From: Brevibacillus fluminis
GTDB lineage: Bacteria > Bacillota > Bacilli > Brevibacillales > Brevibacillaceae
Length of the DNA: 64,000 nt
Direction: 5' to 3'
NCBI RefSeq assembly: GCF_003710825.1
Contig: NZ_RHHQ01000019.1
Span: 81,599 to 145,598 of the forward strand
A program made the translations under genes and the position numbers. Under the pieces are notes generated by a model, which was given only the letters and a program-made list of their open reading frames with translations, searched no databases and was not told the DNA's origin. Within the stretch, counting starts at the first letter, position 1. Every line of letters starts with the position of its first letter. This document shows positions 8,835-17,376 of the stretch, piece after piece.

Positions 8835-8866
8835 AAAACCGCAGGGTATCTGTCCTGCGGTTTTTT
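8835..8866. terminator. Terminator between clpP and the convergent lipoprotein gene
   Basis: ACCGCAGG and CCTGCGGT form a hairpin flanked by AAAA on the left and TTTTTT on the right, so it can work for both converging genes. Confidence 0.85.
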
Positions 8867-8890
8867 CATGCAGTTTTCTCAAGCGAACTA

Positions 8891-9376
8891 TCACATAGGC
8901 ATTGGTGTAGGCGTCGGCTTGGCGTAGCCTTCTTTATACTGCTGGTCGATGTATGTACGGATTTCTTTTGGCGTTTTGCCGTCTTTGGTCATTTTCGCGG
9001 AAATCACTGCAATCTCCATGCAGGTGCCGCAGCGCGTGCCGTGGTCATCCCAGACAACGGAGCCGTCTTGTTTTACTTCCTTAATGAAGCAGTTGCCATT
9101 GTGCAGATGCCCCGCGCTCTCGCCGCAGCCGCAATAGCACGGTATCGATTTGAGCACATCCTGAATGCCTGCAGCAATCTGGTAAATGTCCTTGATTTGC
9201 GGTTCGACCTTATCTAGGAAGGTGGGGAGCGTCTTAATGGATGCCGTTACTTCTTGCAAGTCGCCGTTTGGCAATTGGTGAGACTGATGTTGCGAAGCCG
9301 AATCCTGGCTCGCGCAGCCGGTTAAGAGCGAAAGGGCAACGAGTCCGGCGTAAACAAAACGGGAACGCTTTTTCAT
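8891..9376 (-). CDS. PCYCGC-motif lipoprotein
   Basis: The N-terminus MKKRSRFVYAGLVALSLLTG is followed by Cys, giving a clear lipoprotein signal (LLTGC). The centre holds PCYCGCGESAGHLHNGNCF, the hallmark of the PCYCGC family (PF13798 type) found in Bacilli. A second Cys pair (CGTC) follows, with MEIA and a helical tail. Six cysteines and two histidines suggest metal or haem binding or redox function outside the membrane; the family's role is not established. The gene is monocistronic and faces znuA divergently. Zinc-related function from the neighbourhood is only inference. Confidence 0.85.
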   Translation of the reverse strand: MKKRSRFVYAGLVALSLLTGCASQDSASQHQSHQLPNGDLQEVTASIKTLPTFLDKVEPQIKDIYQIAAGIQDVLKSIPCYCGCGESAGHLHNGNCFIKEVKQDGSVVWDDHGTRCGTCMEIAVISAKMTKDGKTPKEIRTYIDQQYKEGYAKPTPTPMPM

Positions 9377-9495
9377 GTCTGGGTAACCTCCTTATCATTC
9401 GAAGCGATTATACCATAGTTGTCCAAAGGAAACGGAGGGGGGGTATGTGACAAAATACGCTCAATTGAACCAAATCTGGAAATAACAAAAAAAGC

Positions 9496-9580
9496 AAATC
9501 GTAATCAGTCTTATTTACTTTTGAATTGCATATCACTATAATAGGTTCATGTACAGATAAATCGTAATCGTTATGATTGG
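9496..9580 (+). promoter_or_regulatory. Zur-box-like operator and promoter of znuA
   Basis: AAATCGTAATCGTTATGATT (9559-9578) matches the Bacillus Zur box (AAATCGTAATnATTACGATTT type) in most positions. A second left half-site AAATCGTAAT lies at 9496-9505. Between them TTTACT (9514-9519), a 17-base spacer and TATAAT (9537-9542) form the promoter. One site thus covers the -35 side and the other the start of transcription, a layout fitting zinc-dependent repression by the Zur encoded downstream. Confidence 0.78.
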
Positions 9581-9609
9581 ATAGCGTCTAGGAGAGGAAG
9601 AATTGACAC

Positions 9610-10593
9610 ATGATTCGTAAACAATCCATGTTTTCGATAATAGCCGTGCTGACCGCAACGATGATGCTTTTGACTGCTTGCGGGCAAACAGCACCATCAC
9701 AGAATACATCAGGATCCGCCCAAAATCAATCGGAAGTGAAGGCGGATGGCAAACTGCAAGTGTTCACATCATTTTACCCGCTTTATTACGTGGCGACGCG
9801 CATTGGTGGAGAGTATGTCAATGTGAAGAATATCGTCCCGGCTGGTGTGGAACCGCATGATTTCGAGCCGACGGCAAAAGACATCGTAGATATGTCCAAA
9901 GCCAATCTGTTCATTTACAATGGCAGTGGCTTTGAAGCGTGGGTGGAGAAAGCACTGCAAGGCTTCGACCAGAGTCAAATGACGGTTGTGAAGGCTACAG
10001 ATGGCCTGCAATTGCTCAAAAATGCGGAAGAAGAGCATGTCGGCGAATCAGCCGAGGAGCATGATCATGGCGAGTTCGATCCACATGTATGGTTAGACCC
10101 TACACTGTTGAAGGCGCAGGCTGAAAAAGTGAAGGATGCGCTCGCAAAAAAAGACCAGGCACATGCCGCGGAATTTGAGAAAAATTATGAGAAATTGGCA
10201 GCTGATCTGGATACACTTGATAATGACTTCAAAAAAATGGTCGCTGCTGCGCCCAAGAAGGAATTCATGGTTTCCCACCGTGCCTTCAGCTATTTGGCAC
10301 ACCACTACGGTTTGGAGCAAATCGCCATTTCCGGCGTATCGCCTGCTGATGAGCCTACTCCTGCCGACTTGAAGGAATTGGTGGAGCGCGTAAAAGAGCA
10401 TCATATCCAATATATCCTGTTTGAAACGTTGGTTTCGACCAAGGTTGCCGACGTGATTGCACGAGAGACTGGTGCGAAAACGGCGATGCTGAATCCGCTG
10501 GAAGGCTTGACAGAAGCTGACCAGCAGGCGGGGAAGGACTACCTGTCGATTATGCGTGATAATCTGGAGACGTTAAAAACGGCTCTGCAATAG
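9610..10593 (+). CDS. znuA: Zinc ABC transporter substrate-binding lipoprotein
   Basis: A cluster A-I metal-binding protein that captures Zn2+ (or Mn2+) outside the membrane and hands it to ZnuBC. The lipobox LLTAC follows a hydrophobic signal. Metal-ligand histidines are in PAGVEPHDFEPT, FDPHVWLDP and VSHRAFSYLAHHYG. A His/Glu-rich loop (EEHVGESAEEHDHGEFD) precedes the second ligand, and such loops mark zinc-type members. A carboxylate ligand is expected in the C-terminal lobe near ISGVSPADEPT. The gene starts the znuA-znuC-znuB-zur unit behind a Zur-like box. Confidence 0.93.
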   Translation: MIRKQSMFSIIAVLTATMMLLTACGQTAPSQNTSGSAQNQSEVKADGKLQVFTSFYPLYYVATRIGGEYVNVKNIVPAGVEPHDFEPTAKDIVDMSKANLFIYNGSGFEAWVEKALQGFDQSQMTVVKATDGLQLLKNAEEEHVGESAEEHDHGEFDPHVWLDPTLLKAQAEKVKDALAKKDQAHAAEFEKNYEKLAADLDTLDNDFKKMVAAAPKKEFMVSHRAFSYLAHHYGLEQIAISGVSPADEPTPADLKELVERVKEHHIQYILFETLVSTKVADVIARETGAKTAMLNPLEGLTEADQQAGKDYLSIMRDNLETLKTALQ

Positions 10594-10610
10594 ACAAAGG
10601 ATGATGAGTC

Positions 10611-11387
10611 TTGAAGGATACAAACGGTACAAAGGATGCGATCGTACAGTTGTCCAACGTTACATTTCAATATGATGATGGGAAAACGATTTTGGACCAT
10701 GTCAACTTTGTGCTGCAAAAAGGGGACTTTTTAGGGCTGGTTGGTCCGAACGGCTCGGGTAAATCCACCTTGCTGAAGCTGATTCTGGGGCTGTTACCCG
10801 CAACGCATGGGCAGATTGATCTGTTCGGTACGCCGATTAACAAGTTCCGCGATTGGTCCAAGATTGGGTATGTCGCGCAGCAGGTAGCACACGGTGCCGG
10901 CGGTTTTCCTGCCACCGTGCGCGAGGTCATCGCGTCCGGACTGGTGGGAAAAGTAGGCTTGTTCCGCCGTATCACGCGGCAGCACCAGGCGTTGGTAACG
11001 CAAGCGGCAGAGCGCGTCGGCCTCGGAGATAAGCTGGATAAACGGATCGGCATTTTGTCTGGCGGTCAGCTGCAGCGCGTTTTCATTGCTCGGGCACTCG
11101 TCGCCGAGCCACAATTTTTGATTCTGGATGAGCCGACGGTGGGCGTCGATCAGGAGTCAATCGAACAGTTTTATGAACTGCTGCGTTCGCTGAAAGAAGA
11201 GAGCGAATTGACTATGATGATCGTGAGCCATGATGTCAGCGTCATGACCCAGTGGGTCAACAAGGTCGCCTGCCTACAAAAAGGGCTTCACTTCCACGGA
11301 ACGGCGCACGAGTTCGTGCATAATCAAGAAAAAATCATGCAGCAGATGTATGGCAGCAATGTCCACCTGCTGGCACACAACCATTAG
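10611..11387 (+). CDS. znuC: Zinc ABC transporter ATP-binding protein
   Basis: The ATPase subunit of the zinc importer: Walker A GPNGSGKST, the ABC signature LSGGQLQRV and Walker B FLILDEPTVGVD are all intact in a 258-residue protein. The nearby ATG codons are out of frame, so the start is TTG at 10611, with AAAGGATGATG upstream. It lies 17 bases after znuA and about 100 bases before znuB. Confidence 0.92.
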   Translation: MKDTNGTKDAIVQLSNVTFQYDDGKTILDHVNFVLQKGDFLGLVGPNGSGKSTLLKLILGLLPATHGQIDLFGTPINKFRDWSKIGYVAQQVAHGAGGFPATVREVIASGLVGKVGLFRRITRQHQALVTQAAERVGLGDKLDKRIGILSGGQLQRVFIARALVAEPQFLILDEPTVGVDQESIEQFYELLRSLKEESELTMMIVSHDVSVMTQWVNKVACLQKGLHFHGTAHEFVHNQEKIMQQMYGSNVHLLAHNH

Positions 11388-11485
11388 AGGTAAGAGTGTC
11401 TCATGCAAGTCTTTGCTGTGACCAACGAAGGCTCCGTCACCTGCTTGGCGTAGCTTAGTTTTCGAGCCGAAAGAAAGGGGTCCCC

Positions 11486-12325
11486 ATGCTAGCTGATTGG
11501 TGGAACTATGATTTTTTGCGGTATACGCTGTTTTCCGGTATCCTGATCGGTCTGATTTGCCCGATTCTCGGTACTTTTCTCATCGTTCGGCGCTTGTCCA
11601 TGATGGCTGACGGCCTGTCTCACGTGACGCTGTCGGGTGTCGCGGCAGGCATGCTGTTGGCGAAGAAGTTCCCGTTGTTCCAAGCGGTGAACCCGCTGTT
11701 TTTCGGGATGATTTTTTCCGTCATCGGCTCACTGTTTATTGAACGGTTGCGCAAGCTCTACAAGTCGTATCAGGATTTGGCGATTCCCATCATCCTATCG
11801 ACCGGCTTAGGGCTGTTTACGGTTTTGGTCAGCATTGCAAAAGGCTTCAATACGGACTTATATGCATACTTATTCGGGAAAATCGTGACGGTGACCATAG
11901 AGGATCTGTTTGCGCTGATCGGCGTGGCGGTGGTCGTCTTGGGAACCGTGCTGCTGATTTACAAAGAACTGTTTGCGGTCTCCTTTGACGAGGAGTTCGC
12001 CCGCGTCTCCGGTGTTGCGCGGAAAACGATCAATCTATGGTTTATGGTTTTGGTGGCGCTCACGATCGCGGCGTCCATGCGCATCGTAGGGGTTCTCTTG
12101 ATCTCGGCGCTGATCACGCTGCCTGTTGCGGCCAGCCTGCAAATTGCCGGAAGCTTTCGCCAGGCGATTATTTACGCGATTCTGTTTGCGGAAGCATCGG
12201 TTCTGGTCGGTCTCTATTTTGCCTATTTGCTCGATTGGGCTTCAGGCGGTACAATTGTTTTAGTATCGGTCGGTATATTGCTGATCGTCTTGGGTGTAAA
12301 AAAGCTGCGGGTATTGCGCAGGTAA
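11486..12325 (+). CDS. znuB: Zinc ABC transporter permease
   Basis: A polytopic membrane protein of 279 residues (about eight helices) of the ABC-3 family that moves metal ions with ZnuC. The conserved MADGLSHVTLSGVAAG block near residue 45 and SMRIVGVLLISALITLPVAAS in the C-terminal half are typical of ZnuB/AdcB. GAAAGGGGT precedes the ATG. The gap from znuC (11388-11485) contains only a 16-codon open frame without support. Confidence 0.92.
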   Translation: MLADWWNYDFLRYTLFSGILIGLICPILGTFLIVRRLSMMADGLSHVTLSGVAAGMLLAKKFPLFQAVNPLFFGMIFSVIGSLFIERLRKLYKSYQDLAIPIILSTGLGLFTVLVSIAKGFNTDLYAYLFGKIVTVTIEDLFALIGVAVVVLGTVLLIYKELFAVSFDEEFARVSGVARKTINLWFMVLVALTIAASMRIVGVLLISALITLPVAASLQIAGSFRQAIIYAILFAEASVLVGLYFAYLLDWASGGTIVLVSVGILLIVLGVKKLRVLRR

Positions 12326-12346
12326 ATCAGCAAGGAGGCTTTCGTC

Positions 12347-12763
12347 ATGACAGTCGAAGAAGCTTTGCAGATTTTGAAGGAACGGGGATATAAATATACG
12401 GGAAAACGCGAAGAAATCATTCGCATCTGCTCTGACGAAAAGCGGTATTTGTCCGCTAAAGATATTTTAGAGAGAATTAAAGAGCATTATCCGAATCTTA
12501 GTTTTGATACCGTATATCGGAATATATCCACGTTTGTCGATCTGGGGATATTGGAGGAGACCGAGCTGGATGGCGAGGGTAAGTTCCGCTTGGCTTGCAG
12601 CAACAACGGTCATCACCACCATCACGTCATTTGCACGGAATGCGGCAAAACATCGTCATTGCCGGGCTGCCCCATGAATTTGATGGCGACGATTCCGTCT
12701 GATTTTATGGTGACGGGACACAAGTTTGAAGTATATGGCACTTGCAAAGAGTGCAGTCAATGA
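12347..12763 (+). CDS. zur: Fur-family zinc uptake regulator Zur
   Basis: A 138-residue Fur-family repressor with an N-terminal winged helix (TGKREEIIRICS ... FDTVYRNISTFVDLGI). The dimerisation and metal domain has the HHHHH/CTEC sequence and a C-terminal CKEC pair, which form the structural Cys4 zinc site of Fur/Zur proteins. AAGGAGG lies 9 bases before the ATG. As the last gene of the zinc unit it is most likely Zur and would act at the box near 9559, closing a feedback loop. Fur or PerR identity is less likely given context. Confidence 0.88.
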   Translation: MTVEEALQILKERGYKYTGKREEIIRICSDEKRYLSAKDILERIKEHYPNLSFDTVYRNISTFVDLGILEETELDGEGKFRLACSNNGHHHHHVICTECGKTSSLPGCPMNLMATIPSDFMVTGHKFEVYGTCKECSQ

Positions 12764-12765
12764 TG

Positions 12766-12812
12766 AAAAGCTACCTTACATGCAGCCTGTTTTGCGTGTT
12801 CGGGAGCTTTTT
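12766..12812 (+). terminator. Terminator after zur
   Basis: AAAAGCTACC pairs (one mismatch) with GGGAGCTTTT, with an inner ACATGCA/TGCGTGT stem, and is followed by T residues. Confidence 0.65.
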
Positions 12813-12828
12813 CCTTTTTGGGGCCATT

Positions 12829-12837
12829 TGTTATAAT
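12829..12837 (+). promoter_or_regulatory. Extended -10 promoter of nadB
   Basis: TGTTATAAT is a perfect extended -10 element 53 bases before the nadB start. No good -35 box is seen upstream. Confidence 0.55.
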
Positions 12838-12889
12838 GAGACGAGATAGAACTACCTGACGTTGAAAACGAAGAGAGAAGGTAAACAAG

Positions 12890-14497
12890 ATGGTTCCCCG
12901 TTACGTGATAGATTTTGACCTGAAGGCTTTGCCGCGGCTGAAGACCGATGTGGCCGTCATCGGCGCCGGGATCGCCGGGTTGTACACGGCTTTGCAGGCA
13001 AGCGAGTTTGCGGATGTCGTGCTGATCAGCAAAAGAGGGCTGGACGACAGCAACACACGTTGGGCGCAGGGCGGGATTGCAGCGGTCACTGCGAAGACCG
13101 ACTCACCTGCGTTGCACCGCCAAGATACGCTGATTGCCGGAGCCGGACTTTGCTCGTATGACGCCGTCGACGTGCTGGTTCACGAAGGGCCGGAGCGTTT
13201 GCAGGAGCTGATTGCCTACGGCACGAGGTTCGACAAGGACGAAAAGGGCCGCTATGAGCTGACACAGGAGGGGGCGCATAGTCAGCGGCGCATTTTGCAC
13301 GCACAAGGGGATGCGACAGGCGCAGAGATAGTCCGCGCCCTCTCCGCCAAGGTGAAAAACAATGCCCGCATCAAAGTGATGGAAGATCACTTTGTCATCG
13401 ATGTCATCACGGATCAAGGGGAATGCGTCGGGGCACTTGTGATGCAGCCGGATGGCGAGCTACTGTTCGTGCAATGCTCGGCGACCGTGCTGGCCACGGG
13501 CGGAGCGGGACAGCTGTACCGTTATACGACCAACCCGGATATCGCAACGGCCGACGGGGTCGCGATTGCATACCGGGCGGGCGCTGACATCAAGGACGTC
13601 GAATTCATTCAATTCCATCCGACTGCACTTTACTATCCCGGTGCGCCCCGCTTTCTGATTTCCGAGGCGGTACGCGGAGAGGGTGCGATTTTGCGCAATA
13701 TCGACGGCGAGCGTTTCATGCCGAACTACCATCCGCAAAAAGAACTGGCGCCCCGCGATATCGTGGCCCGGGCGATCGTATCAGAGATGGAGCGGACCAA
13801 TTCATCCTTTGTGTACCTGGATATTACGCATGAATCGGAGACGCTGATCAAGCACCGATTCCCGACGATCTACAAGTTTTGCCTCCAGTATGGACTCGAC
13901 ATGGTGACAGACTGGATTCCAGTCGCACCGGCGTGCCACTACATCATGGGCGGGGTACGTACGGATTTGCATGGAGAAACGTCCACTAAGCGTCTGTTTG
14001 CATGTGGAGAGGCATCCTGCACGGGCGTGCACGGAGCGAATCGCCTGGCAAGCAACTCGCTGTCTGAGGCGGTCGTGTTCGGTCACCGGATCGTTCAGCG
14101 TATCAAGCAGTTGCAGCCGCTGGCGGATATACCGGAGCTGTCTTATTCCATCGATCGCAAGCAAAATCCGCCTGACATGGTGGCACAGCGCCTCAAGCTG
14201 CAAAAGCTGATGCTGCGCAATGTGGGTGTAAAGCGCAGCGAGGATGGTTTGGAAAAGGCACTGAAAGAGATCGAGCGGATGGATCGCCTCTTTGGCTATG
14301 AGCATCGGTCGACCCAAGCGTTTGAAAGCCTCAACCTGTTGACCGCCGCTGGATTGACGACGAAAGCGGCGCTCATGCGGGAGGAAAGCCGTGGCGGCCA
14401 CTATCGGATCGATTATCCGAGCAAAGACGACTTGATTTGGCGCAAGCATATTGTATTGTCCTTAGAGCATGGAGTACGAGAGGAGAGCAATGAGTGA
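12890..14497 (+). CDS. nadB: L-aspartate oxidase NadB
   Basis: A flavoenzyme that oxidises L-aspartate to iminoaspartate, the first step of de novo NAD synthesis. The FAD-binding motif VAVIGAGIAGLYTAL is near residue 22. The substrate-loop sequences RWAQGGIAAV, EFIQFHPTALYYPG and GVHGANRLASNSLSEAVVFG are typical of the fumarate reductase/aspartate oxidase family. The 535-residue length is normal. nadC follows with a 4-base overlap. nadA, the next enzyme, is encoded separately near 6.2 kb. Confidence 0.96.
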   Translation: MVPRYVIDFDLKALPRLKTDVAVIGAGIAGLYTALQASEFADVVLISKRGLDDSNTRWAQGGIAAVTAKTDSPALHRQDTLIAGAGLCSYDAVDVLVHEGPERLQELIAYGTRFDKDEKGRYELTQEGAHSQRRILHAQGDATGAEIVRALSAKVKNNARIKVMEDHFVIDVITDQGECVGALVMQPDGELLFVQCSATVLATGGAGQLYRYTTNPDIATADGVAIAYRAGADIKDVEFIQFHPTALYYPGAPRFLISEAVRGEGAILRNIDGERFMPNYHPQKELAPRDIVARAIVSEMERTNSSFVYLDITHESETLIKHRFPTIYKFCLQYGLDMVTDWIPVAPACHYIMGGVRTDLHGETSTKRLFACGEASCTGVHGANRLASNSLSEAVVFGHRIVQRIKQLQPLADIPELSYSIDRKQNPPDMVAQRLKLQKLMLRNVGVKRSEDGLEKALKEIERMDRLFGYEHRSTQAFESLNLLTAAGLTTKAALMREESRGGHYRIDYPSKDDLIWRKHIVLSLEHGVREESNE

Positions 14498-15342
14498 TGT
14501 GGAGCAAACGGGAGCTGCGAGCAAAAATTGAAGATTGGCTGATGGAGGATATCGGCTCGGGCGATATCACTTCGGAGTGCACGATTCCGGAAGATGAGCA
14601 AGGCAAAGGCATTCTGTATGCAAAAGAGGCAGGAATCATCGCTGGTTTGCCGGTGGCGGAGCTTGTTTTTGAAACGGTGGATGCGGGGCTGACGTTCAAG
14701 GCATTGGTGAAAGAAGGCGAACGCGTCGAAAAAGGACAGGCGATTGTGGAAGTCTCAGGTTCAGTGCAATCGATTTTGAGCGGCGAGCGCTTGGCGCTGA
14801 ATTTACTGCAGCGCCTCTCCGGAATCGCCACTCGTACGCGCGAGTTCGTCGATGTGCTGGACGGAACGAAGGCACGCGTTGTCGATACGCGCAAAACAAC
14901 TCCGGGTCTGCGTCTGGTCGAAAAATATGCGGTTCGCATCGGCGGGGGGCACAATCACCGCTATGCGCTGTATGATGCAGTCATGATCAAGGACAATCAT
15001 ATCAAAGGCGCGGGGAGTATCACGAAGGCGGTAGAAGCGGCCCGAGCAAACATTCCGCATACGATGAAAATCGAGGTGGAGAGCGAAACGATCGAACAGG
15101 TGAAAGAAGCGCTGGCTGTTGGAGCCGATATCATCATGCTCGACAACATGTCGACGGAGATGATGCGTGAGGCCGTGTCACTGATTAATGGCCGCGCAAT
15201 TGTAGAGGCTTCCGGCGGCGTGACGCTTGAGACAGTGCGTGCGATTGCGGAGACAGGTGTGGATGTGATTTCGGTCGGCGCCCTGACGCACTCAGTTCGC
15301 GCCTTGGACATTAGCCTTGATCTTAATCAGCGGAAGCGTTAG
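14494..15342 (+). CDS. nadC: Nicotinate-nucleotide pyrophosphorylase (quinolinate phosphoribosyltransferase) NadC
   Basis: NadC turns quinolinate and PRPP into nicotinate mononucleotide with loss of CO2. The motifs EDIGSGDITSE, RLSGIATRTREFV, RKTTPGLRLVEKYAVRIGGG and IMLDNMS are diagnostic, and the size (282 residues) is standard. Its ATG overlaps the nadB stop, so the two enzymes are coupled. Confidence 0.96.
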   Translation: MMWSKRELRAKIEDWLMEDIGSGDITSECTIPEDEQGKGILYAKEAGIIAGLPVAELVFETVDAGLTFKALVKEGERVEKGQAIVEVSGSVQSILSGERLALNLLQRLSGIATRTREFVDVLDGTKARVVDTRKTTPGLRLVEKYAVRIGGGHNHRYALYDAVMIKDNHIKGAGSITKAVEAARANIPHTMKIEVESETIEQVKEALAVGADIIMLDNMSTEMMREAVSLINGRAIVEASGGVTLETVRAIAETGVDVISVGALTHSVRALDISLDLNQRKR

Positions 15343-15355
15343 AAGGGGAACTGCC

Positions 15356-16120
15356 ATGCTTTTGGTGATCGACATTGGCAATACCAATATCGTATTTGGT
15401 CTGTATGAAGGGGACGCGTTAGCGCATTACTGGCGCGTCTCCGCTGACCGCAATAAAACAGAAGACGAGTACGGGATGCTTGTGCGCAGCCTGTTCGATA
15501 GCGTCGGTCTCGCTTTTTCGATGATTGAAGGTGTCATCTACTCTTCCGTCGTACCGCCGCTCAATCATGTCATCGACAGAATGTGCACCAAATATTTTTG
15601 CAAAAAGCCACTGGTGATTGGTCCGGGGATCAAAACCGGGCTGAATATTAAAGCGGAATATCCGCGTGAAGTCGGAACCGACCGTATCGTCAATGCTGTC
15701 GCGGCCATGCACGAGTACGGTTCGCCTGTGATCGTCGTCGATTTCGGAACGGCGACTACCTTTTGCTATATCGACAAGCAGGGCCAATATTGGGGAGGCG
15801 CGATTGCGCCGGGTATCGGTATCTCGACAGAGGCACTGGTAAGCCGGGCGTCCAAGCTGCCGCGCATCGAGATCGCCAAGCCGGCCTCGGTGATCGGACG
15901 CAATACGATCGCTTCCATGCAATCGGGCATTTTTTATGGATTCGTCGGCCAGGTCGAAGGGATCGTACGCCGAATGATGGAAGAGGTAGGAACGACGCCG
16001 AAAGTGGTCGCGACTGGGGGGCTCGCCCCACTGGTTGCAAACGAGGCGACCTGCATCGATGTAGTTGATCCGAATTTGACGCTCAAAGGGCTTTGCTTGA
16101 TTTACCGCCGCAACACATAG
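15356..16120 (+). CDS. coaX: Type III pantothenate kinase CoaX
   Basis: Phosphorylates pantothenate in the first step of coenzyme A synthesis; a cytoplasmic ASKHA-fold kinase. The phosphate loop DIGNTNIVFG is at the N-terminus, and GTDRIVNAVAA and VVDFGTATTF are conserved active-site blocks. The frame is open back to 15317, but AGAAGGGGA before the ATG at 15356 and the family's usual start favour the shorter form (254 residues). In Bacillus coaX lies directly before hslO; here about 38 kb of other genes separates them. Confidence 0.94.
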   Translation: MLLVIDIGNTNIVFGLYEGDALAHYWRVSADRNKTEDEYGMLVRSLFDSVGLAFSMIEGVIYSSVVPPLNHVIDRMCTKYFCKKPLVIGPGIKTGLNIKAEYPREVGTDRIVNAVAAMHEYGSPVIVVDFGTATTFCYIDKQGQYWGGAIAPGIGISTEALVSRASKLPRIEIAKPASVIGRNTIASMQSGIFYGFVGQVEGIVRRMMEEVGTTPKVVATGGLAPLVANEATCIDVVDPNLTLKGLCLIYRRNT

Positions 16121-16156
16121 CGTCATTTTCCAGCTGTCGAACAGCATTTGGGGTTC

Positions 16157-16185
16157 TTGACAATCCCCGTAAACTTGAATAGAAT
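16157..16185 (+). promoter_or_regulatory. SigA-type promoter of glcT
   Basis: TTGACA (16157-16162), a 17-base spacer and TAGAAT (16180-16185). It leaves a leader of about 135 bases that holds a cre-like site, a RAT and a terminator. Confidence 0.75.
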
Positions 16186-16197
16186 AAAGTCAATTAA

Positions 16198-16211
16198 ATA
16201 AACCGCTTACA
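16198..16211 (+). promoter_or_regulatory. cre-like site in glcT leader
   Basis: ATAAACCGCTTACA matches the CcpA cre consensus TGWAANCGNTNWCA at 12 of 14 positions and lies just after the expected start of transcription, where CcpA could block elongation. Confidence 0.5.
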
Positions 16212-16218
16212 TTTTTGA

Positions 16219-16248
16219 GGCGTGTTACTGGTTTGCCAGGCATGAGCC
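16219..16248 (+). promoter_or_regulatory. Ribonucleic antiterminator (RAT) in glcT leader
   Basis: The sequence from GGCGTGTTACTGG to CCAGGCATGAGCC can fold into a bulged hairpin. Nearly the same sequence recurs at 17182-17212, differing only in the hairpin loop and its closing pairs. Its 3' end forms the 5' arm of the following terminator. This is the layout of targets for BglG/SacY/GlcT-type RNA-binding antiterminators, and the next gene encodes one. Confidence 0.82.
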
Positions 16249-16306
16249 GAAAAGGATCTTTCATTCTTTATGTGGAAAAGATACTTTTTTGGCTTTTATT
16301 TATTTG
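16244..16306 (+). terminator. Conditional terminator in glcT leader
   Basis: AGCCGAAAAGGATCTTT pairs with AAAGATACTTTTTTGGCT across a loop and is followed by a T-rich run. The 5' arm overlaps the RAT, so the two structures exclude each other. Confidence 0.7.
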
Positions 16307-16327
16307 GTAGAGAGTTGGTGACGAAGG

Positions 16328-17179
16328 GTGGCTGCAGAAGCACAATATGTGATTCAACGCATATTCAATAACAACGTTGTGCTTGTCCACGAGCCTCCGT
16401 CCAACGTTGAAATCATTTTGCTTGGCAAAGGTATCGGATTTGGCAAAAAGATTGGCAACACCATATCCGGGGATCACGCCGATATTGAAAAAAAGTTCCG
16501 GCTCGAAGATGAGAAGCACATCAAGCAATATCGCTCGCTGATGAATCAGGTGGACCAAGCGGTGATTGGCATATCGGAAGAGATCATCGCATTGATTAGT
16601 AGAGAGATTGGGCCGGTGGTAAACGAGCACGTCCATGTGGCGTTGCCTGACCACATTCATTTTGCAATCCAGCGGTTGCGCAATAACCTAGAGATCGTCA
16701 ACCCGTTTTTGTTCGAGATACAGACGCTATATCCGAAAGAGTTCGCGCTTGCACAAAAAGCGGCCGACATGATCACGAATAACTTCCCGATCCATATACC
16801 GGAGAGTGAGGTCGGTTTTCTCGCCTTGCATATCCACTCCGCTGTGAGCCACATTCCCGTGGCGAAAGCGGTTCAGTTCACCAATATCATCAGTGAAATG
16901 GTCAAAATGATTGAGGAATCAATCTCGACCACCATTGAGCGCGACAGCATCGACTATGTCAGGCTGATTACGCATCTGCGCTTTGCTGTCGAGCGGATCC
17001 GCCAGAACAAATCGATCAAAAACCCGCTCTTGGACCGGATCAAAATCACACTGCCGGACAGCTATGAGCTGGCGGTGAAGCTGGCAGAGCTCATCTCCGA
17101 GCGAATGGATGTCGTCGTTCCTGAAGATGAGATCGGCTACATTGCGATGCACCTGTTTCGTTTACAACCGGATAAATAA
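16328..17179 (+). CDS. glcT: PRD-containing transcriptional antiterminator (GlcT type)
   Basis: An RNA-binding antiterminator whose activity is set by PTS phosphorylation. An N-terminal CAT RNA-binding domain covers about residues 1-58 (YVIQRIFNNNVVLV ... LLGKGIGFGKKIG). Two PRD domains follow, with the expected histidines (NEHVHVALPDHIHFAI in PRD1; LITHLRFAVERI and IAMHLFRL in PRD2). The length of 283 residues is normal. The start appears to be GTG, with a weak Shine-Dalgarno sequence. Two RAT sites, one in its own leader and one before the EIIA gene, are the likely targets. Given the nag genes downstream, the inducing sugar may be N-acetylglucosamine rather than glucose. Confidence 0.9.
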   Translation: MAAEAQYVIQRIFNNNVVLVHEPPSNVEIILLGKGIGFGKKIGNTISGDHADIEKKFRLEDEKHIKQYRSLMNQVDQAVIGISEEIIALISREIGPVVNEHVHVALPDHIHFAIQRLRNNLEIVNPFLFEIQTLYPKEFALAQKAADMITNNFPIHIPESEVGFLALHIHSAVSHIPVAKAVQFTNIISEMVKMIEESISTTIERDSIDYVRLITHLRFAVERIRQNKSIKNPLLDRIKITLPDSYELAVKLAELISERMDVVVPEDEIGYIAMHLFRLQPDK

Positions 17180-17181
17180 AT

Positions 17182-17212
17182 GGCGTGTTACTAGTTCGAC
17201 TAGGCATGAGCC
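17182..17212 (+). promoter_or_regulatory. Second RAT, upstream of the EIIA-nag operon
   Basis: GGCGTGTTACTAG, a short loop, then CTAGGCATGAGCC: the same motif as at 16219, with compensatory changes that keep the hairpin stem (CTGG/CCAG there, CTAG/CTAG here). The conserved flanks and compensated stem argue that the RNA structure is selected. Confidence 0.82.
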
Positions 17213-17272
17213 AAGATTGGCGCAAGGAAAGCATTGTTTGCTTTTCGGCTGATCTTGCCTCATGCTTTTTTT
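17204..17272 (+). terminator. Conditional terminator between glcT and the EIIA gene
   Basis: GCATGAG (17204-17210) and the following CAAGAT stretch pair with GATCTTG and CTCATGC (to 17265), followed by seven T residues. It shares its 5' arm with the RAT. Confidence 0.82.
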
Positions 17273-17376
17273 GTTCAATGGATGGCAGACGGACCTAAAA
17301 GCCAGGCTCGAAAAAGTTTTTGAATTGCCGATTCGGATATAGTAAAGATAACGGTTTGGAGAATAGGAGGGCAACT

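Noticed and set aside
11403..11453. 16-codon open frame between znuC and znuB
   Set aside because: AGAGGTAAGA upstream is suggestive, but the frame is too short and has no further support.
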